The translations under genes were made by a program, and so were the position numbers. A model generated the notes under the pieces. That model saw only the letters and a program-made list of their open reading frames with translations, was not told the origin of the DNA and ran no database searches. DNA of 64,000 nucleotides from Trachythela sp. YZ-2020. Lineage: Eukaryota > Cnidaria > Anthozoa > Malacalcyonacea > Clavulariidae. Positions 36,367 to 64,000 of this stretch are shown piece by piece (position 1 is the first letter of the stretch; each line of letters starts with the position of its first letter). The stretch lies in the NCBI GenBank assembly GCA_016169945.1, contig JADLSH010000382.1, positions 2,666,001 through 2,730,000 of the forward strand, given 5' to 3'.

Positions 36367-37250
36367 GTTCATTAAAACTATCTATCTAACTGGAATAAAA
36401 TGAAAACTTGGTAAATAAAACAACATGTTTAGAGCTATAAATACATCAACAGTTATAACAAACTTGTCATATTTTGATTTTATTCGACCATATATCTCTT
36501 TTTATCCTTTATAAAGTATAAACGATAAAATTCGTTCTGCCAAAGTCTCAAAAAACGACTTTTAATTCAAACTTTCTCATGTTTTTTTTTTAAATTTGCC
36601 CATTCTCCTCCTGACAATCCGCCATACTTTTGAGATCAGTGAGATGACAACCAATGAATTAACATTGAAATATAGCCACGCGCCCACGATCATTGACGAA
36701 CATTAGATCTCCCATAGCTTTCCTTTTTTCCTGGGTGTAATAAATAGCTGAGCGGAATTAGCACCCTTGCCCCAGGCTTTCGCCCGTACACGCTTCCCTA
36801 GTGTTCCCCAACATTCCCCTCGTGCATTATATAACACCATAAATGCACGCGACTCGTTTTCTATTTCTTAAATATAGCATAGATTATGTGATGTGGCGCA
36901 TTCTCATCAACATTCTATTTCAAAGATACCAGTCATATTTTTTCCAAAATGTAGCGCATTTATATTCGGCCGTGAGCTAGTACACCAAAAGATGGCTAGA
37001 AAACGAATTTCATTGGACACCTCGCTAAGCTAAAAGAACTTTACATATTCTTATAGATTAAAACACGCTGTCCTAATCTAAAAAGTTCTTGTCGATATAC
37101 CCTGCAGTTTTTTTGTATTTTTCGATTGAAATCTTAAAAATTCACTGTCGCGTAATTATGTTTATTAGCAGTTTCGCGAAAACACATCTTTCAAAAATCA
37201 TACTTCCTGTACGAACACGCGCCGATTATCTGCCGGTTTTTATTCGACTT

Positions 37251-39095
37251 ACAGGCGACAGCTGTTTGAGGCATGTGTTTTTTATTTTCTTATGGATTTA
37301 TCAATGTGCGAGAAAGATCATATTGCATATCTTCGGTTATTCTGCCTGTTTCACCTAAACTTCGAATTTCAGATGTGTTCCATTGTATTCCTACATTTAA
37401 GCGATAGTTTTAAGTTATGACAGGACAAAAGAATGCTTTTATGGCTGCTCAACAAGTAGACAACGCGAAGGAAGTTAGCTTTCAAGATACCAGCGCAAAC
37501 GAAAAGCTTTTAACTAAAGATTGGTTCTGCTGCTCTTGAGGTCAAGAATAATGACAATATCTTGCTGTTCTACCTTAATTTAAAGCCATTGTGTACATTT
37601 GGCGCAAGTTTTTATCTTTATAATATTATACACTTGCGCTTTGTCTAAACACTATGTCTATATATATTATTTATATTCCTCATTGTTCACTGCAATATAC
37701 ATACACGGTATTTATTAGTTCTAAATTATAGAGCATATTTGTTTTATGTATTTTTAAGATCCCAAAAGTCTTGCGACTATGTAGATTCATATTTGTATGT
37801 AGTTTAATTAGGATTGTACTGTACAGTAAACACTCCTGGAGTAAAATATAAATGAAAGGAGATGCATTTGAGCATTGGATGTCAGCCCACTATTCCTCAA
37901 AGCACATTTAGTACATCTGTTCTGTCCAGACTGCAGAATTGGTCAATGCTGCACCTGAGATTTCTTAATGTAAAAGTTTTAGCACACCTGGGATGTGCTT
38001 TGATATAAACAATTTTTATACTCCGAATCTATCCCCTAAATTTCATTGTTTTTAATATCTATTTGGTCAATTTTGTGACCCTGCCTGCTTCTTGGCATGC
38101 CCTTGGAAACAGTTTTGCAGCCTTGCCCCTAGATTTGTAGCTTCTGCACCACCAAGACCTCATCAAGAACAACCCTTGAACTCTCTAGCTGCAGGTGTCT
38201 TGTACCCAGGTGTCTTGTACCATCAGTTGCTACATTGTTGAGTGACTGGGGCATATGATTGCTGTATTCAGAATTTTGAGGTGGCATATATAGCAAACCA
38301 AAGTGCCTAATTGTGAGGCAGATTTATAATATAATTTTATAATGGGTAGACTACCCCATCTATTATGCCTTAAGCATGCAGCAATAGAAAAGCAAACCTT
38401 AATTTTGGCAAGGCCTTCAATCAGTTAGCCACATATCAGTGCAAATACTGCAAAACAATATAATGTATATTATTTGCACAGAGAAAGATCAGGGTTTACA
38501 GATCGAAAACCTTGTAGAGAAAATAACGTGGTATTCTCACGTCCATATTCTGTTGGGCTATTCTGCCCAGTTGACATGCTTTCAACTGATGTTTCACTGG
38601 TGATATAAAACCTTATCAAACGCCGTGGCAGATGACAGATATCGAGTCTTCAGATTATTTATAGTATTCTTGTGCTTTGCCAAAACACAATTGCATCGTT
38701 TATTGAAGCAATGATATTTATTAAACTAGAAGATATATAAGCCAAGCTTTAGCCAATTCGTTATGTGTTTTGTCAGACCCTTGTTGACCTTGTTATAGGC
38801 CGTCCTTCGCAGACTTTTTTAGCGCATCAGAAAATTGGGCAATAGCCATAGATACCTGAAAGTTAAACGGATCTTCGTATTCGAAGTAGGGCAAACGCTA
38901 ATGTCAGGAAAGTATCCTCGTGTTGGCCTTCGTTTCCCCGTCGAAAACTACATTATCCATTGTCAATATGCCTTACAAAGCCCTCGATATCTTCACGAAG
39001 CTCTACTGTTTCTATATTACGCTTCATCGCTGTCAAAAAAAACATTCAAACAATCAGAAAAAAGATTATTTTTATCGGAAACCTGATATGAATTA
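37251..39095. other. Left-arm-only segment, no gene recognised
   Basis: Open frames under 90 codons, no domain. Absent from the right arm of the inverted-repeat system. Confidence 0.35.
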
Positions 39096-39143
39096 CAAAT
39101 GTTTTGTACAGTACTGCCTAATACAAATAATTTAACACAAATA

Positions 39144-39275
39144 CGCGGTTAACCACGGGCCACACGCGGTTTGACCGCAGGCGCCCCGCGGTCTGCCCGG
39201 AGGCTGCCCGCGGTCTGCCCAGAGGTTGCCCGCGGTTTCCCCGGGGGCTGCACGCGGGCCGCCCGCGGTTGTGTG
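39144..39275. repeat. GC-rich minisatellite (left)
   Basis: About 21-bp units built on CCCGCGGTCTGCCCGGAGGC and variants (CGCGGTTTGACCGCAGGC and so on), in otherwise AT-rich DNA. ORFs across it on either strand are repeat artefacts. Confidence 0.8.
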
Positions 39276-39299
39276 GGCGTGTTGAGGTTTGACCGTAAC

Positions 39300-40696
39300 T
39301 CACGGCGGAACACGAAAACAGTACGACTTGCGAACTCGGAATTTTACGTGGGCAAATTAGTATTTAGAGGTCAGAATATCACACGATATAATTTGGCAGT
39401 TTAATTTCCAACTTTGTCATTGACATTACAATTTCATGTAAATTGCAACCAGCCTAAAAATTTAGTAAATGTTTATAAAGCATAATAGTGTGTTTTGACG
39501 AAGCAAGTCTTTTAACGTAGCTAACGTATTGCACAATTTTACCACACAAATCGCTTATTGAACACAAACACAAAAACTCAAAGCAAATCTCCCAATAACT
39601 AGTCTGTAAATTTGGTAAAAAAATTTCTGGAATGCTGTCTGGGTCAATGGAATACTGTTTGGCAAAGTTCTGATATGGACGGACATGCAAAAGTAATGCA
39701 GCTTGTTTCACAACGCAATGTAAGCTGACTCTTGAAGAAATAATTCTTACAATATTGACATATACCTGTTATGTAGACAGTCAATTAAAATATTTGTAAA
39801 TAGACTGACAGACAATATTATGTTTGTTTGAGTGAGAAAGCGTAGTAGCGGCGTATATATATGATTGAGTACGTATCTCAGCCGTTTACTGTAATTTGTA
39901 TAGCTTGAAAATGCGAGGTAGATACTGTATATAGTATTGCAGACGATGACATATGGTAGTTCAATAAACACTGCTAAGAATGGCTGCCGCACGTAATACA
40001 AATACGGAAGTTGTTATTCGGGCATAGTTAAATTCTCTATTAACTATGATTCGGGTTAGCATATACGTAGCGTAAGGATATATAATTGTGAGTATTGTCT
40101 ATCTCCATATGATATGTTCTATATATCACTGCGAGTTACAATTCAGAGTAATCAACGATAATATATATGGCAAATATTCATACCTCTAGACTTGCAGACT
40201 TGCTTTTAACTATTGAAGCGATGATGTCATATACAATAACACATATCTTTTCCGGAGGCTAGTCCCCAATTGGAAAAACTCGTTGAAGAAATTCTAGTCC
40301 CCAATGCAGAGATATTCGATCCATAAATCTCTCAGTGATATACTGATGCGTTCGGAATAAATACAAACTTAAAGCTATCTATTCACCGGCGTTGCCCGGC
40401 GCGCTAATGAGTATTTTGGTATTTCCGGGACGTGGGATGAGAACTTGTAAACAGTATGCAGATTACAAAACGAAAATTTGTCAGTATAATCTGACTTGCA
40501 AACGTAAAGGTATGCGCTTACAATAATAGTAGAGCGATTGAATAGATTTATAAAAGTGTCGCTTATCACATTACGGTTTCTTGTTTACTAACACGCAAAT
40601 ATCATGCGGCAAACCCGTAGGGTTTATATTGGTGACACATTTGTTTATCTGAGTTTATATTTTTCCTTTACACCTCATTCTGTTTATATTCATATA
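39300..40696. other. No gene recognised
   Basis: Interior of the inverted-repeat system between the left minisatellite and the palindrome. Short open frames (84-85 codons, minus) without domains. Confidence 0.35.
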
Positions 40697-42785
40697 GTCT
40701 AGGACCTGTAAAGGAGTTTGTATGCATTTCATTTAGGACAGATTATCTCAACTGTTTTAGGGTAAAATGACCATGGCGGTCAACATGGCATATGTGCCAA
40801 AACCCGAATCCGGGGCGAAAGTCCTGAAAATGACCACGCCCAGAAACGGCACTGTCGGCATAGCTCTAAATCCTGAACCGCCAAAGCTACAGCCTTTTTG
40901 AATTGCTTATAGTGTTTAGAATGGTTGCTTTTATGGGTGGTCACTGGAGGGTGAAATTTGTCTAGTTATCATATTTTACAAGAAAATGACTATGCACCAT
41001 CCCAGGTCAACTGCTAATTATGCATCAAATTACTCATTCACCTGGCAAAGTCTATGTTTTCTTATTTCCCAAGCATTTTTGTCATAGGATGAAAAAATAT
41101 GCTTATTTTAATATAATTATTATAAATTTCATAAGGAATGATATTGTTTTGTTGAGATATAACACATTTCATTTCACTTACCCCCCGCCAGAACACGATT
41201 TCAGCCATATTTTGCCGATTTGTTTGCTTTTTATCGCCGAGCCTCGCAAGTATCATCCAAATGTTCTACTTTAACACAATGCTAGTTGACTAAAGAATAA
41301 TTCAACCAAGTTTCGTCGGGTTTTGGAGTAGTGCCATGTATTTTATATTCGATTTTGTGTCCTTCGACATTTCCTCAATTATGTAGCCATTGCAATGTCT
41401 CGCAGCTTCTCTGCCCGATAAATGCCACTTCTTCGTACACATCTGTATTTATATTACAGTATACAAAAATAATTGATTGTAGAATAGTCCCAATCGAAAA
41501 TTACTCCCATTACTCCCATTTGGGAGTGAAAAACCTTCCCTCGTTCTTCAAGAACGAGAATCTAAAACAAAAGGTTCAAAATAATTTGAAAGTCTCGCGC
41601 AATCTTCACGAAAACTCCTCGTGGGCAACATTACAGGGGGGGGGGAACATTTTCACGAATACGTTTGGTGGTGCAAAAAGATTGCGTAAATCTCTGGTTT
41701 CTTTTTTATAGCTAAAGGAAACCAGAAAAATACAAAATTACGCGAATATTTGTTTATTTTGTCATAAAACATATAAACAGTTAAACACACGATCTTTACT
41801 TTGGGAGTTTGGGTTGCTGTGATCGCGAACAAACGTATTCGTGAAAATGTTGCCCCCCCCTGTAATGTTGCCCACGAGCGGTTTTCGTGAAGATTGCGCG
41901 AGACTTTCAAATTATTTTGAACCTTTTGTTTTAGATTCTCGTTCTTGATGAACGAGGGAAGGTTTTTCACTCCCAAATGGGGGTAATGGGAGTAATTTTC
42001 GATTGGGACTATTCTACAATCAATTATTTTTGGATACTGTAATATAAATACAGATGTGTACGAAGAAGTGGCATTTATCGGGCAGAGAAGCTGCGAGACA
42101 TTGCAATGGCTACATAATTGAGGAAAATCGAATATAAAATACATGGCACTACTCCAAAACCCGACGAAACTTGGTTGAATTATTCTTTAGTCAACTAGCA
42201 TTGTGTTAAAGTAGAACATTTGGATGATACTTGCGAGGCTCGGCGATAAAAAGCAAACAAATCGGCAAAATATGGCTGAAATCGTGTCTGGCGGGGGGTA
42301 AGTGAAATGAAATGTGTTATATCTCAACAAAACAATATCATTCCTTATGAAATTTATAATAATTATATTAAAATAAGCATATTTTTTTATCCTATGACAA
42401 AAATGTTTGGGAAATAAGAAAACATAGACTTTGCCAGGTGAATGAGTAATTTGATGCATAATTAGCAGTTGACCTGGGATGGTGCATAGTCATTTTCTTG
42501 TAAAATATGATACCTAGACAAATTTCACCCTCCAGTGACTACCCATAAAAGCAACCATTCTAAACACTATAAGCAATTCAAAAAGGCTGTAGCTTTGGCG
42601 GTTCAGGATTTAGAGCTATGCCGACAGTGCCGTTTCTGGGCGTGGTCATTTTCAGGACTTTCGCCCCGGATTCGGGTTTTGGCACATATGCCATGTTGAC
42701 CGCCATGGTCATTTTACCCTAAAACAGTTGAGATAATCTGTCCTAAATGAAATGCATACAAACTCCTTTACAGGTCCTAGACTAA
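40697..42785. repeat. Near-perfect palindrome, about 0.97-kb arms, 156-bp spacer
   Basis: 40697-41669 reads back at 42785-41826 with only scattered differences (for example GAACACGAT against AGACACGAT, and a G10 run against C8). It starts TAGTCTAGGACCTGTAAAGG, and both arms end at CACGAATACGTTTG. The spacer contains a further hairpin, GCGTAA-CTGGTTTC / GAAACCAG-TTACGC, centred near 41.71 kb. The same open frames therefore appear on both strands in mirror image; none has a known domain. Confidence 0.9.
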
Positions 42786-42949
42786 TAATATAAATTCATA
42801 TCAGTTGTGTATGTTATACAGTTTATTAGAGAAGGTAGTAATTTAGTAAACAAATTAATCCATATAGGAACAAGTCCGTTTGCCGCATAATAACAGTTGT
42901 ATCGGAAACCGTCGGAACACGACGCAGTGGTTTTTCTGTTTGATGTGTG

Positions 42950-43068
42950 ATTACCGCACGAACCGCAACCGCTAACCGCACGCACGGCACCCGCTAACCG
43001 CACGCACAGCACCCGCTAACCGCACGCACCGCACCCGCTAACCGCACGAACCGCAACCGAACCGCAGT
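42950..43068. repeat. GC-rich minisatellite (right)
   Basis: About five 22-bp units of CGCTAACCGCACGCACGGCA type. It stands at the mirrored position to the left minisatellite in the inverted-repeat system. Both are rich in CCGC/GCGG, but the units differ. Confidence 0.8.
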
Positions 43069-43450
43069 GTTAACTTACTTCTAGGCAGTACTGTACATCA
43101 CTATTTTGTATATCTTAAAATGACCCGAGATATGCCCGAGATGTAGGCGGTATGCAGGCTATTGGTCCGATTCTTACGAAACGCTTTTTGAACGATGAGT
43201 TTTGCACGGAATTGCTAATAAACGTAGTTAAAAACAGTGAATTTTTTAAGATTTCAATCGAGAAATACAAAAAAACTGCAGGGTATCTCGACAAGAACTT
43301 TTTAGATTTGGATTCAGCGTGTTTTAATCTATAAGAATATGTAAAGTTATTTTAGCTTAGCGAGGTGTCCAATGAAACTAAACGTTTTGGTGCACTAGCT
43401 GACGGCCTATATGTTGTACGTGAAAACCCCTACAGAAAGAACTCCTTTGA

Positions 43451-63826
<20,376 letters not shown>

Positions 63827-64000
63827 CTAAAAATTATTGTTGTAGTTCAATTACTGTATATGTGGAAGTTCAGGCATACCCATTATTGATCAGTTAGTCT
63901 ATATCCGTCTATTGTTTTTTCAGGTATTAATTTGGAGTTCAAAATTCCAGAATTGAGTTCTGAAATTTCCGTAAAACGAAAGCGAGTGGATTTCTAAATA

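Larger units (their letters stand above)
36960..43412. mobile_element. 6.4-kb nested inverted-repeat element system
   Basis: 36960-37250 is inverted at about 43140-43412. Shared blocks include GGCCGT-AGCTAGT-CACC, TTCATTGGACACCTCGCTAA, CTTTACATATTCTTATAGAT, TAAAACACGCTG, ACCCTGCAGTTTTTTTGTAT and CGATTGAAATCTTAAAAA. A second inverted pair lies inside: TGTACAGTACTGCCTA at 39110 against its complement at 43083, each next to a GC-rich minisatellite. The left arm has about 1.85 kb (37250-39090) that the right arm lacks. A near-perfect palindrome (40.70-42.79 kb) is nested within. No transposase recognised; probably a foldback-like or heavily rearranged DNA element. Confidence 0.6.

Noticed and set aside
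40697..42785. Pair of duplicated host genes in opposite orientation (126 and 163 codon ORFs)
   Set aside because: The ORFs are mirror images created by the palindrome, contain no domain, and have no splice or start context.

Overview
This window is animal genomic DNA: AT-rich, intron-rich and full of decayed transposons. GT-AG introns, cell-surface modules encoded one per exon in phase 1, and the mix of elements point to an early-branching metazoan. The elements are CR1/L2-type LINEs, an RLE-type non-LTR element, a Kolobok-like THAP transposase, MITEs and a tRNA-derived SINE. A P2X7-C-terminus-like gene relic adds to this. I favour a cnidarian; a sponge is not excluded. Nothing here identifies the species.

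Two protein-coding genes are well supported, both on the minus strand. (1) A receptor tyrosine kinase gene occupies 63.83-43.45 kb. I could join fourteen exons with matching reading phases (781 residues plus stop): one Ig-like domain, three fibronectin III domains, one transmembrane helix, a short juxtamembrane segment and a complete tyrosine kinase with all catalytic motifs. Its 5' end lies beyond base 64000. (2) A modular extracellular protein gene occupies 23.74 kb to at least 3.39 kb. Thirteen phase-compatible exons encode a YWTD beta-propeller, three EGF domains, a second propeller and six EGF domains. The last five EGF exons are near-identical tandem exon+intron copies about 210 bp apart. 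Its 5' and 3' ends are not established.

Layout from left to right. 0-3.4 kb: a LINE reverse transcriptase relic, an EGF exon relic and a Cys-rich candidate terminal exon. 3.4-6.0 kb: EGF array and second half of propeller B. 6-17.9 kb: one 11.9-kb intron holding a 4.7-kb inverted-repeat structure (7.1-11.8 kb) and a LINE 5' part (11.85-14.8 kb). 17.9-23.7 kb: first half of propeller B, three EGF exons, propeller A. 24-43.4 kb: intergenic. It holds a P2X7-like relic split by a LINE end (29.4-30.6 kb), a convergent Kolobok-like transposase relic (30.9-33.2 kb), another LINE end (36 kb), and a nested inverted-repeat system at 36.96-43.41 kb that contains a nearly perfect palindrome with about 1-kb arms. 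43.45-49.36 kb: kinase exons, with a TA-flanked MITE, a SINE and hairpin repeats in introns. 49.36-58.91 kb: one RTK intron filled with nested LINEs, including several copies of a Dong/R4-like element that sit against AAT microsatellites. 58.9-63.8 kb: juxtamembrane, transmembrane, FN3 and Ig exons, with a MITE and a roughly 300-bp TTG repeat in introns.

Exon ends were placed by eye from splice motifs and phase arithmetic. Transposon limits are approximate. No database search was possible.
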